A stretch of DNA of 33,335 nucleotides from Streptomyces huiliensis (GTDB lineage Bacteria; Actinomycetota; Actinomycetes; Streptomycetales; Streptomycetaceae): the NCBI RefSeq assembly GCF_020037025.1, contig NZ_JAIQLH010000108.1, positions 1 through 33,335 on the forward strand, in the 5' to 3' direction. This document shows, one piece after another, positions 14,518 through 22,166 of this stretch. The position numbers were made by a program, and so were the translations under genes. The notes under the pieces were generated by a model. That model was not told the DNA's origin and ran no database searches. It was given only the letters and a program-made list of their open reading frames with translations. Every line of letters starts with the position of its first letter. Positions within the stretch are counted from its first letter, which is position 1.

Positions 14518-15384
14518 ATGCCCGCCCTTCCCGTCGCGCCCGAGGCGCGGCTCCGCCTCCTCTCCGTCCTGACCTGCCCGCACTGCGGTGAGCGGCTGGA
14601 CCTGGCCGACGGTTCCGTGCGCTGCGCGGGGCGGCACTCGTTCGACGTCGCCCGCCAGGGGTACGTCGGGCTGCTGACCGGCAACATGCGAGCCGGCAGT
14701 GCCGACACGGCCGACATGGTGCGGGCCCGGACGGCGTTCCTGGGGGCCGGGCACTACGCGCCGCTGGCCGGAGCCCTGGCCGGGGCCGTGGCACCGCTCT
14801 GCCCGAACGGCGGCGGCACGCTGCTCGACGCCGGTGCCGGCACCGGTTACTACCTCGCCGCCGTGCTGGACGCGCTCCCGGACGCCGTCGGCCTGGGGCT
14901 CGACGCGTCCAAGTACGCGCTGCGGCAGGCCGCCCGGGCGCACCCCCGGGCGTGGGCGGCGACCTGGGACGTCTGGCGCCCGCTGCCGGTGCGCGACGGG
15001 TCCGTGGACGTCGTGCTGAACGTCTTCGCGCCGCGCAACGGCGGGGAGTTCCACCGGGTGCTGCGGCCCGGCGGCGCGCTCGTGGTCGTCACGCCGACCG
15101 CCCGCCACCTGGCCGGGCTGCGCGAGAGCCTGGGGCTGCTCGCGGTGGACGCGGACAAGGAGGACCGGCTGCGGCGGACGCTCGGCGACCGGTTCCGGGC
15201 CGTCGGCGCGGAGACGCACGAGCACACCGTCGTCCTGTCGGCGGAGGACGTGATGAACCTGGTGCTGATGGGGCCCAGTGCGCGGCATGTGACGGCGGAC
15301 GAACTGCGGGCCCGGCTGGAGGGGTTGACGCTGCCGCTTCCCGTCGCCGTCTCCTGTCTGGTGTCGGTGTACCGGGCCGTGTGA
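14518..15384 (+). CDS. 23S rRNA (guanine-N1) methyltransferase, RlmA/TlrB family
   Basis: This 288-residue SAM-dependent enzyme has an N-terminal zinc knuckle (Cys20, Cys23, Cys36, His40 in LTCPHCGERLDL and VRCAGRHSFDV). The family hallmark DVARQGYVGLLTGN follows, then the SAM loop LLDAGAGTGYYLAAVL. RlmA(I) methylates G745 and RlmA(II)/TlrB methylates G748 of 23S rRNA; the latter lowers macrolide (tylosin-type) binding. The sequence alone does not decide between the two. ATG 14518 follows GCGGAGGA. The preceding leader ORF suggests regulation by ribosome stalling. Confidence 0.9.
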   Translation: MPALPVAPEARLRLLSVLTCPHCGERLDLADGSVRCAGRHSFDVARQGYVGLLTGNMRAGSADTADMVRARTAFLGAGHYAPLAGALAGAVAPLCPNGGGTLLDAGAGTGYYLAAVLDALPDAVGLGLDASKYALRQAARAHPRAWAATWDVWRPLPVRDGSVDVVLNVFAPRNGGEFHRVLRPGGALVVVTPTARHLAGLRESLGLLAVDADKEDRLRRTLGDRFRAVGAETHEHTVVLSAEDVMNLVLMGPSARHVTADELRARLEGLTLPLPVAVSCLVSVYRAV

Positions 15385-15441
15385 CGGAACGTTCGTGCGT
15401 GGTCCGGACCAAGGCCGGGCCAAGGCCGGACCGTGGTCGTT

Positions 15442-15457
15442 TGTGACGTAGATCATC
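15442..15457. promoter_or_regulatory. Crp-like site TGTGACGTAGATCATC
   Basis: The left half TGTGA is perfect and the right half TCATC matches TCACA in three of five positions. The 6-base spacer is that of Crp/Fnr-family sites, and Streptomyces Crp favours GTGA-N6-TCAC. It lies about 125 bases before the lipoprotein start. Confidence 0.4.
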
Positions 15458-15578
15458 CGGCGAACGCCGTCCGACGGATCCTCGGGTCGCGGCGTGCATG
15501 ACAGGATCATGCGATTCCTTACCAGTGAGTAAACGCTGTTTGTCCCGCTGTCGCGCGGCACGTCCCCGAGGATCCGAA

Positions 15579-17069
15579 TTGCGCAAGCGCCACAAAAGAG
15601 TGCTCTTCCCTGCCCTGACCGCCGTGTCCCTCGCCGTGGCGGGCTGTTCGTCGTCCGGCTCCGAGGCCGCCGACAAGCCGGACGACCGGGCCGCGGCGCC
15701 CGCCGCCACCGCGCCGGCCGCCCCCGCACAGCAGGAGCTCGCGGTCGCCGCGGCCCCCCTGGGCGCGCGCGCCGCCGCCGTCGCACCCGGCGCGCCGACG
15801 GAGGACCGCCCGTCGGCGGCCCCCCGGCAGCAGCGGGCGCGTACGTCCTCGCTCAAGGTGGCCTCCTACGACCGGACGACCGGACGCGCCGTCATCTCCG
15901 GCGTCACCGGCGTCTCCGGCGCGAAGCCGGGCGGCAGGAACGGTGACAAGCCGGCCGACAAGCCGGGTGTGAAGCCGAGCGGCAAGCCCGGCACCGGCCC
16001 GGCCGCCCCCGCGAAGACCGTCGCCGTCGGCGACGTCTTCGCCAGCGCGCCCACGCCCGGCGCCCCGAACGGCGTCCTGGCCAAGGTGACGAAGGTGGTC
16101 GGGGCGACGGACAGGGGCCTGGAGGTGCGCACCGCGCCCGCCACCCTCCCCGCGCTCCTCGGCGATGCCAAGGCCGACGGCACCGTGGCCGTCGACCCGT
16201 CCGCCGTCGCGGTCAAGCCGCTCGTCCCCGGCGTCAAGGTGTCCTGGGCCAAGCGCGGCAACCTCCGCTTCGGCCCGCAGGGCGCCAAGCTGCCGCTGGG
16301 CAACCTGCGCGTGGACGTGAACGCCGCCGTCGCCACCGCGAAGGGCGCGCCCGCCTCGGCCAAGGCGTCCGTCGACGGCTTCGTGCAGCTCGCCCCCGAG
16401 GTCGACTTCTCGTACGACGGCCGCGGCACCGACGGCCGCGCGCCCGGTACCGCCTCCCTCGCCCTGGCCGGCGACTGGTCGGCGGAGTGGCGGCTGAAGG
16501 GACAGGCCGCCGCGTCGACGGAGGGCAAGCCGCTGCGCCTGCCGTTCGCCAAGCTGCACGCCGCGCCCGTCGTCCAGGTCGGGCCCGTCCCGGTCGTGGT
16601 CAACGCCGACCTCACCTGCTACCTCCAGGTGGACGCCGACGGCAAGATATCCGTCGACGTGAAGCAGGACGTCAAGGGCGACTTCCGGGTCGGCGGCTCG
16701 TACAGCAGGGCCAAGGGCTGGGCCCCCGTCAGCAAGGCCGCCATGAAGGGCTCCCCGGTGCGCGCCACCGTGGCGGCCGGCGGCCGGGTGCGGGCCGCGC
16801 TGGGCGCGGAGGCGTCCGTCGGCCTGTACGGCACGGTCGGCGTGACGGGTGACCTCGCGCCGTACCTGCGGGCCGAGGGCGAGGTCACCGCCAAGGCGTC
16901 GAGCGACGGGAAGAAGTCGCTGAAGGGGAAGTGGGGCGCGTTCGGGGGCGTCGACCTCAACGGGGCGCTCCAGCTCCAGCTGCGGATCTTCGGTACGCCG
17001 GTGTTCGAGCGGAAGCTGCCGCTGCCGGGGCTGCACCGGGAGTGGAAGCTGGCCGGGTCCAAGGGGTGA
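15579..17069 (+). CDS. Large secreted lipoprotein of unknown function
   Basis: The 496-residue product begins with a basic region (LRKRHKRVLF), a hydrophobic helix and the lipobox VAGC. It should therefore be lipid-anchored on the outer face of the membrane at the Cys near residue 23. A Pro/Ala-rich linker follows, then a segment with GDKPADKPGVKPSGKPG repeats, then a ~330-residue beta-rich domain. This domain has recurring ...VDVNAAVATAKG..., SVDGFVQLAPEVDFSYDG and ADLTCYLQVDADGKISVDVK stretches, like surface or ligand-binding beta barrels. I recognise no enzyme motif. The start is TTG 15579 because GAGGA sits six bases upstream and the signal peptide then starts cleanly. GTG 15527 is a possible longer start. 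Confidence 0.75.
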   Translation: MRKRHKRVLFPALTAVSLAVAGCSSSGSEAADKPDDRAAAPAATAPAAPAQQELAVAAAPLGARAAAVAPGAPTEDRPSAAPRQQRARTSSLKVASYDRTTGRAVISGVTGVSGAKPGGRNGDKPADKPGVKPSGKPGTGPAAPAKTVAVGDVFASAPTPGAPNGVLAKVTKVVGATDRGLEVRTAPATLPALLGDAKADGTVAVDPSAVAVKPLVPGVKVSWAKRGNLRFGPQGAKLPLGNLRVDVNAAVATAKGAPASAKASVDGFVQLAPEVDFSYDGRGTDGRAPGTASLALAGDWSAEWRLKGQAAASTEGKPLRLPFAKLHAAPVVQVGPVPVVVNADLTCYLQVDADGKISVDVKQDVKGDFRVGGSYSRAKGWAPVSKAAMKGSPVRATVAAGGRVRAALGAEASVGLYGTVGVTGDLAPYLRAEGEVTAKASSDGKKSLKGKWGAFGGVDLNGALQLQLRIFGTPVFERKLPLPGLHREWKLAGSKG

Positions 17070-17136
17070 CCCGGGTGGGGCCGGGGGGTGTGTGCCCCGG
17101 CCCCTCCCCCAGAGGGGGGACCCCATTCGCCGTTTC

Positions 17137-17167
17137 CTGGGGGCTGTGCCCCCAGACCCCCCTTTTT
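17137..17167. terminator. Terminator between lipoprotein and GH89 genes
   Basis: CTGGGGGC-TGT-GCCCCCAG is followed by ACCCCCC and a T5 run (17163-17167), a clear intrinsic terminator for the plus-strand lipoprotein gene. It forms the first half of a dispersed repeat. Confidence 0.8.
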
Positions 17168-17205
17168 CGCGGCTTCGCCGCTCGTCTTCAATCGCCGGAC
17201 GGGTT
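17137..17205 (+). repeat. Dispersed intergenic repeat, copy 1
   Basis: The element consists of the GGGGCTGTGCCCC palindrome and, about 30 bases later, GTCTTCAATCGCCGGACGGG. A second copy in the same orientation lies at 33215-33282. Its 3' end overlaps the stop codon of the GH89 gene. Such elements recur between genes in streptomycete chromosomes (recalled, not searched). Confidence 0.7.
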
Positions 17206-19480
17206 ATACAAGTCGCGTCGCCACCTTCCTCGCCACCGCCACGATGTCCCCCGACGGCTTCGCCGGGTACGCGGGACGCTTGCGCGTCCAGCGGTCCTCC
17301 AGCGCGTACCAGTCGATGGGCTTGGGCTTACGGCGCGCCGTGAGCGCCGCCTCCAGCTCGGTGAAGTACGTCGTCCAGCGCAGCCGGTAGAGGCCGCCGA
17401 CCAGCCCCGCCCACTCGCGGTTCGCGTAGTCGTGCAGCTTGCCGCCGTCCGCCGAGGCGCGCGGGCCCCAGACGGTGAGCAGGGAGACGGCGTCGTGCTC
17501 CAGCCGGTCGCGTTCGGCGGCCGTGGCGCCCCAGGCGCGGGCCTCGGCGATCCAGCGGCCGAGCAGGTGGCGCTCGCTGGTGGCGACGGTCTCCTCCAGG
17601 AGGGCCATCCAGTCCAGCCACTGCCGGGTCAGCGCCCGGAAGCGGGTCCGGTCCCCCGCGTCGTACGCCGCCTTGATCCGGGGCAGCAGCAGCCGGCTGC
17701 GGTTGGCGGCGCACTGCCGGGCGACGTCCGTCAGGTCGTACCGGTACGCCGAACTGCCGCGCAGCGCCGGGGCGACGGCGAGCAGCGCGGGCAGGGCCTC
17801 GTCGAAGGCGGCCGCGTCGTAGCGCAGCTGCCGTGGGGACCAGGCGGCGGCGCGGTTGACGGCCAGGTCCGGGCGGGCGCCGAAGAGGCCGTCGGCCGCC
17901 TCGCTCCAGCCGTCGGCGCGGGTGGTGCCGTAGGCGGTGCGGCGCAGGACGTCCCAGGCGCGGCGGGCGTTCGGGTCGGCGGCGCCGTACCGCTGGACGG
18001 ACCAGCGCGCGAACCAGTCCTCCAGGTCCACCCGCCCCTTGGCCCAGGCCAGGTCGGAGAAGAGGGCGAACGCGGCGGGGTTGTTGTCGGCCGCCTCGGG
18101 CATCAGCGCGATGCCGCGCAGGGCGCTGCCCTTCTTGGTGCGCCACTGGTGGAAGAGGGAGACCCAGTCCCGGGTGTTGGCGCCCATCGCCGTGTGCCCG
18201 CCGAAGTTCCAGATGGTGCCGAAGGCGTACGGCGTGCCGCCCCAGTCCTTCTCGCGGTCGGTGACACGCGGGTAGTGGTCCGCGATGCCGTCGAGGACGA
18301 GCATCTTGGAGCGGTCGACGGCGTCGAGGATTTCCCTCCGCGGGTTGGTCTGCCAGCCGAGGATGGCCCAGGTGGCGTCGGGGTGCGCGGTGCGCAGCGC
18401 CTTCTCGACGGCCTTGGCGGCGGCGCCGACGGGGACGGGACCGGGGGTGCCGCCCTCGTGCAGCAGGTCGATCTTGTACATCGACGAGGCGCCGTAGAGC
18501 TCCTGCTGCACCCGGTAGTACGTGCGGGCGACGCGGGCGAAGTGACTGCTGCGCGGGTCGAGCCAGTCGGGGCGGGGGAAGCCGGCCCAGTCGCCCTGCG
18601 GGACGGTGCGGGCGCCCTTGTTGCGGCGCGTGAAGTCGGGCGGGACCGTGCCGGCGTAGCCGGGGAGGACGGGCGTGATGCCGAGCTCGCGCAGCCGGCG
18701 CGTGATGCGCTGAGCCAGGGCGGTCCTGCGGTCGAGGAGCGCGCGGGAGACGGGACCGCCGAAGGCGCTCATGTTCTGCATGAGCCACCAGGGCTGGTGG
18801 GCGGGGCCGGGAACCCAATTCCGGACTTCCGCGTCGGTGTAACCGTGTTCGATGAACGTTCGACGGTAGACCGCGTCGGCGCCCGCGTAGACCAGCACCT
18901 CGTTGTAGCCGTGCAGGGCGAGGACGTCGATTTCGCGTTCCCAGTAGGCCCAGTCCCGGTAGGGGCCGGTGTAGCCGTCGTTGGTGTCGTTGAGCGCGAA
19001 GCGGTGGCGGACGTTCGCCTCGGCGGCGACGGCGCCGCGGACGGCGGGGAGCGTGGCGGGCAGGGCGGTCCGCTCGCCGCTCCAGGAGAAGTGCGCGTGG
19101 GCGACGTCCCGCAGGTAGCGGTGGAACCCGGTCAGCTGGACGGCCGGGGTGCTGCCCTCGACGAGGATGCGGCCGGCCCGGCCGGTGACCCGGTAGACGT
19201 CGTTGCCGGAGCGGCGGGGCACCGTGCGGAAGGTGACCTGGCGGTGGTGGCGGGGGAGGAGGCGCGCCAGGGTCGCGGCGGCGGCTCCGCCGGTTCCGTT
19301 GGTTCCGGCAGCGGCTTGCGTGTCCGGTCTGTCTTCTATGTCGGGTCTGTGCGGGGCGGCGGGGGGTTGCGGGATCCCTGGGGCTGCCGCGGCCTCCCCC
19401 TGCGCCGAGGCGGCGCCGAGGGCGCCGAGCGCGGCGGAGCCGGCCAGGGCGCCGAGGACCGAGCGACGGGCGATGTGCAT
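17204..19480 (-). CDS. Secreted alpha-N-acetylglucosaminidase, glycoside hydrolase family 89
   Basis: GH89 enzymes (NAGLU family) release terminal alpha-linked N-acetylglucosamine. The 758-residue protein starts with a twin-arginine signal (IARRSVLGALAG, cleavage probably after the Ala run near 26-34). It then shows the N-terminal NAGLU domain (~70-150), the TIM barrel with RFALNDTNDGYTGPYRDW and EIDVLALHGYNEV, and a helical C-terminal domain. The two catalytic glutamates are expected at Glu342 in DLLHEGG and Glu462 in MPEAADNNP. Both are present. The size matches human NAGLU. GGAGG precedes ATG 19480. A promoter and a DasR-like site lie in the leader, suggesting induction by amino sugars. 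It stands alone as a monocistronic gene. Confidence 0.93.
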   Translation of the reverse strand: MHIARRSVLGALAGSAALGALGAASAQGEAAAAPGIPQPPAAPHRPDIEDRPDTQAAAGTNGTGGAAAATLARLLPRHHRQVTFRTVPRRSGNDVYRVTGRAGRILVEGSTPAVQLTGFHRYLRDVAHAHFSWSGERTALPATLPAVRGAVAAEANVRHRFALNDTNDGYTGPYRDWAYWEREIDVLALHGYNEVLVYAGADAVYRRTFIEHGYTDAEVRNWVPGPAHQPWWLMQNMSAFGGPVSRALLDRRTALAQRITRRLRELGITPVLPGYAGTVPPDFTRRNKGARTVPQGDWAGFPRPDWLDPRSSHFARVARTYYRVQQELYGASSMYKIDLLHEGGTPGPVPVGAAAKAVEKALRTAHPDATWAILGWQTNPRREILDAVDRSKMLVLDGIADHYPRVTDREKDWGGTPYAFGTIWNFGGHTAMGANTRDWVSLFHQWRTKKGSALRGIALMPEAADNNPAAFALFSDLAWAKGRVDLEDWFARWSVQRYGAADPNARRAWDVLRRTAYGTTRADGWSEAADGLFGARPDLAVNRAAAWSPRQLRYDAAAFDEALPALLAVAPALRGSSAYRYDLTDVARQCAANRSRLLLPRIKAAYDAGDRTRFRALTRQWLDWMALLEETVATSERHLLGRWIAEARAWGATAAERDRLEHDAVSLLTVWGPRASADGGKLHDYANREWAGLVGGLYRLRWTTYFTELEAALTARRKPKPIDWYALEDRWTRKRPAYPAKPSGDIVAVARKVATRLV

Positions 19481-19506
19481 GAGTGACCTCCGAGGCAGCT
19501 GCGGCT

Positions 19507-19522
19507 ACCGGCCTGGACCACT
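19507..19522. promoter_or_regulatory. DasR-like dre site ACCGGCCTGGACCACT
   Basis: This matches the DasR consensus ACTGGTCTAGACCACT at 13 of 16 positions, with the right half almost perfect. It lies just downstream of the predicted GH89 transcription start, where a bound repressor would block elongation. DasR is the GlcNAc-responsive GntR regulator of Streptomyces, so control of an N-acetylglucosaminidase makes sense. Confidence 0.6.
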
Positions 19523-19533
19523 TGAGCGCCGAG

Positions 19534-19564
19534 ATCCTATGAGCCCACGACCGCCGAACGTCAA
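19534..19564 (-). promoter_or_regulatory. GH89 promoter
   Basis: On the minus strand TTGACG (-35, 19564-19559) and TAGGAT (-10, 19539-19534) are separated by 19 bases. The predicted start near 19527 leaves a 47-base leader. Confidence 0.6.
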
Positions 19565-19734
19565 GAGTGCCCTGGATGAATCAGTCACACCAGTAACATT
19601 TACCGCGAACGGCCTCTTTCGGGGCGGGGGTCCGTCCTCCGTTCGGCGCTTGCTGCGCTTGCCGGTGGCCTCGGCCGTCCCGGTCGGCTCACGAACCCTG
19701 CCCGGCCGCGGATCCGTTCCCTCGCCACTGCCGT

Positions 19735-19834
19735 CCCCGAAGACCTCTCTATCCCTGAAGGCCCCTCCGCCCCCGAGGATCTCCCCGTCCCCGAGGACCT
19801 CCCCGTCCCCAGGGCCCCTCTCGTACCCGAGGAA
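19735..19834 (+). repeat. 18-base tandem repeats before the lipoprotein start
   Basis: Five full units and a partial sixth follow each other, for example CCCCGAGGATCTCCCCGT then CCCCGAGGACCTCCCCGT. Most carry GAGGA or GAAGG, so the true ribosome site (in the last, partial unit) looks like the final copy of the repeat. In frame they would read as six-residue PSPRTS-like units. Confidence 0.8.
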
Positions 19835-19838
19835 TGCC

Positions 19839-20306
19839 GTGCGACGACTCCAGGCCGTCTCCGGCATCCTCACGCTCCTCGCCTCGGGCCTGTCCGGCGG
19901 GCTGCTCACCGGCTGTGCGGAGCCCGGCGGGCTGAAGGTGAGCGGTCCGGCGCGGACGCCGGCCCCGGTCGCGCTGCCCGTGCACGTCAGCGAGGGCCCG
20001 GGCCGGCCCGGGCTGAGCCGTCCGGCGACGTTCGAGGTCGCCGGGACCGTACGGCTCACCCGGCTGCGCTGGCGGACCTGGGGCGGGCCGGTCGCGGAGG
20101 CGGCCGGGGTGGTCTCCGGCCTCACCGGCCCGTGGTGCGCGCCGGTCTGCGGGGACCGGCCGCGCGAGGCCCGCGTCCGGTTCTCCGGACGCGTAGGGCA
20201 GGATCGTCACTCCTACTACAGCCGGGTCTCCGTCCTCGTCGTCGGACTCCCGCCCGAGCAGCACACCGAGCTGCGTGATCTGCGGCTCTTCGTACCGGAG
20301 CGTTAG
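19839..20306 (+). CDS. Small secreted lipoprotein ahead of a sensor kinase
   Basis: The 155-residue product begins VRRLQAVSGILTLLASGLSG and reaches a lipobox at LLTGC (Cys near residue 25). The mature part is a compact beta-rich domain of about 130 residues with RLTRLRWRTWGG and ARVRFSGRVGQ, which resembles no family I can name. GTG 19839 is chosen because GAGGA lies five bases upstream and the signal peptide starts there. It precedes the sensor kinase by 33 bases on the same strand, so it may modulate the kinase's outer domain, as CseA does for CseC. The analogy is positional only. Confidence 0.75.
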   Translation: MRRLQAVSGILTLLASGLSGGLLTGCAEPGGLKVSGPARTPAPVALPVHVSEGPGRPGLSRPATFEVAGTVRLTRLRWRTWGGPVAEAAGVVSGLTGPWCAPVCGDRPREARVRFSGRVGQDRHSYYSRVSVLVVGLPPEQHTELRDLRLFVPER

Positions 20307-20339
20307 CCGCCCGCGTCGGACGCCGAGGAGCCTGGACCC

Positions 20340-21575
20340 ATGGGACTGCGAACGAAGATCGGCGCGGCGATCACCGTCACCGCCGCGCTGGTCGCCGTCC
20401 TCATCGGGTTCGTCGTGCACCACCGGACGGGCGTCAACCAGCTGGAGACGGCCCGCGAGACCATCGAGTCCCGGCTGACCGCGGCCGTCGAGGACCACGC
20501 GGCGGGCATCGACCGGCAGCACACCCTCGTCAACCCCGACGGCATGCCCGCTCCGCTGCGCGAGGCGGCGGAGCACGGCAAACGCGCCACCTACCTGGAC
20601 CGGAGCGGCCGGGAGCCGGTGCTGTGGGCGGCGACCCGGCTCGGCGACGACATGATCGTCCTGAAGCGGCCCTACCGCCGCGAGACCCGCAACCTGGAGG
20701 ACCTCGACGACGTCCTCTGGGCGGCCGGCGGCCTGGGCACCGCCTTCTCCGGCATCGTCGGCGTCAGCCTGGCGACGTTCGCCGGGCGCCGGCTGAACGC
20801 CTCCGCCCGCATCGCCGAGCGCATCGCCGACGGCGACCTCACGGCGCGGCTCCGGCCGCGCGGCGGCAAGGACGAGATCGCCCGGCTGACCATCGCCGTC
20901 AACACCATGGCCGACGCGCTCGCCGCCCGGCTCCAGGCCGAGCGCGAGGTGACCGCCAACATCGCGCACGAGCTGCGCACGCCCGTCGCCGGGCTGGTCG
21001 CCGCGGCGGCCCTGCTGCCGCCCGGCCGGCCCGCCGAGATGGTCCAGGAGCGGGCCCGGCGGGTGCACACCCTCATGGAGGACGTCCTGGAGGTGGCCCG
21101 GCTGGACGCGGACGCCGAACGGGTGGAGACCGACGTCCGCACCCTCGGCGACCTCGCCCGCCGCGCCGCCGGCGCCGCGGCCGGGCCCGACGCCGCGAGG
21201 GCGGAGGTACGCGTGGTGCGCGACTGCCTGGTGGAGACGGACGCGCGGCGCGTCGAACGCATACTGACCAACCTCGTCACCAACGCCTACCGGCACGGCG
21301 CCGAACCCGTCGTCGCCGAGGTGGACGACGGCATCATCCGCGTCCGCGACGGCGGCCCCGGCTTTCCCGAGCCCCTCCTGGCCCACGGGCCCCAGCGCTT
21401 CCGTACGGAATCCGGCGCGGGCCTCGGCCTCGGGCTGACGATCGCCGCCGGCCAGGCGCGGGTGCTGGGCGCTCCGCTGACCTTCGCGAACCGGCCGGAG
21501 GGTGGGGCGGAGGCGGTGCTCGACCTGCGGGGGGCGGTGCGGGGTCCGGTGCCCTCCGGGCCGGGCCCGGAGTGA
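20340..21575 (+). CDS. Orphan sensor histidine kinase
   Basis: This 411-residue membrane kinase has TM1 (~8-27), an extracellular domain of about 95 residues, TM2 (~124-148) and HAMP (~149-200, with RIAERIADGDLTARL). The H box NIAHELRTPVAG has phospho-acceptor His210. The N box NLVTNAYRHG (311-320), G1 VRDGGPGFP and G2 GAGLGLGL follow. All catalytic boxes are present. No response regulator gene lies on either side, since the next gene is a convergent acetyltransferase, so its partner must be elsewhere. ATG 20340 is preceded by GAGGAG. The stop directly abuts that of the convergent GNAT gene. Confidence 0.92.
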   Translation: MGLRTKIGAAITVTAALVAVLIGFVVHHRTGVNQLETARETIESRLTAAVEDHAAGIDRQHTLVNPDGMPAPLREAAEHGKRATYLDRSGREPVLWAATRLGDDMIVLKRPYRRETRNLEDLDDVLWAAGGLGTAFSGIVGVSLATFAGRRLNASARIAERIADGDLTARLRPRGGKDEIARLTIAVNTMADALAARLQAEREVTANIAHELRTPVAGLVAAAALLPPGRPAEMVQERARRVHTLMEDVLEVARLDADAERVETDVRTLGDLARRAAGAAAGPDAARAEVRVVRDCLVETDARRVERILTNLVTNAYRHGAEPVVAEVDDGIIRVRDGGPGFPEPLLAHGPQRFRTESGAGLGLGLTIAAGQARVLGAPLTFANRPEGGAEAVLDLRGAVRGPVPSGPGPE

Positions 21576-22100
21576 TCAGGCTTCGGCCGTGACCCCGACG
21601 GGCGAGGGGACGGCCCCGCGCCGCAGCGGCTTGGCGAAGCAGCGGCTCTGCTCGTACTCCCGGTAGAGCCCGAACTTCCGCTCCGCCGGCACGTAACCGC
21701 TCGACGTGTAGAGCGCGATGGCCTCCGGCTGCTCCGTGCCGGTCTCCAGGACCATCCGCACCCGGCCCGCCGCCCGCGCGTCCTCCTCCAGCAGCGCGAG
21801 GATCCGCCGCGCCAGCCCGCGTCCCCGCGCGGCCGGCACCACGTACATCCGCTTCAGCTCGGCGTCGCCGTCCGCGTACCCCTCGTCGTTGCGCTCCTGC
21901 GCGCGCCAGCCGCCGGTGGCCACGGGCGTGCCGTCGTCCTCGTACGCGATGAGATATAGGCCACGCGGCGGGGCGAAGTGCGCCGGCTCCAAGGGGGTCA
22001 GGTCGCCCTCGTCGTCGTAGCGCACCTGGTACTCCAGCTGCACTTCGTCATTGAGTTTCACGGCGTCCGGGTGGTCGAAGGGCACGGGCAGAATCCGCAT
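21576..22100 (-). CDS. GNAT family acetyltransferase
   Basis: The 174-residue protein has the acetyl-CoA loop VVPAARGRGLARRILALLE (R-G-x-G-L-A), the preceding strand ELKRMYVVP, and the late motif EAIALYTSSGYVP that marks GNAT fold ends. The substrate is unknown. Its start is only three bases from a perfect 16-base palindrome that contains a minus-strand TACGAT -10. The gene is therefore probably leaderless and directly repressed by a protein binding the palindrome. Confidence 0.88.
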   Translation of the reverse strand: MRILPVPFDHPDAVKLNDEVQLEYQVRYDDEGDLTPLEPAHFAPPRGLYLIAYEDDGTPVATGGWRAQERNDEGYADGDAELKRMYVVPAARGRGLARRILALLEEDARAAGRVRMVLETGTEQPEAIALYTSSGYVPAERKFGLYREYEQSRCFAKPLRRGAVPSPVGVTAEA

Positions 22101-22103
22101 CCC

Positions 22104-22119
22104 GTGATCGTACGATCAC
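22104..22119. promoter_or_regulatory. Perfect palindrome GTGATCGTACGATCAC
   Basis: The 16-base perfect dyad covers the likely -10 (TACGAT) of the GNAT gene and lies 47 bases before the exodeoxyribonuclease start, so it could control both. The regulator is unknown and not encoded nearby. Confidence 0.6.
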
Positions 22120-22166
22120 CTGACCGGGGGCGACAGGGGTGCCCGCAAAGTCGGTATCGTGCCGGA

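Larger units (their letters stand above)
19481..19838. other. Divergent intergenic region between GH89 and the small lipoprotein
   Basis: These 358 bases contain the GH89 promoter and DasR-like site, a patch of AT-richer DNA near 19580-19610, and 18-base tandem repeats directly before the lipoprotein start. The plus frame is open throughout, including an in-frame ATG at 19539, but the downstream lipoprotein signal argues against translation from there. Confidence 0.6.

Noticed and set aside
16931..19486. An 851-codon plus-strand open frame opposite the GH89 gene
   Set aside because: It starts within the lipoprotein gene, ignores a terminator and a known repeat, and shows no recognisable protein. 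The minus-strand GH89 reading has catalytic motifs.
19539..19838. An upstream ATG giving a longer lipoprotein translated through the 18-base repeats
   Set aside because: It would bury the signal peptide and lipobox about 100 residues inside the protein, whereas GTG 19839 has a proper ribosome site.
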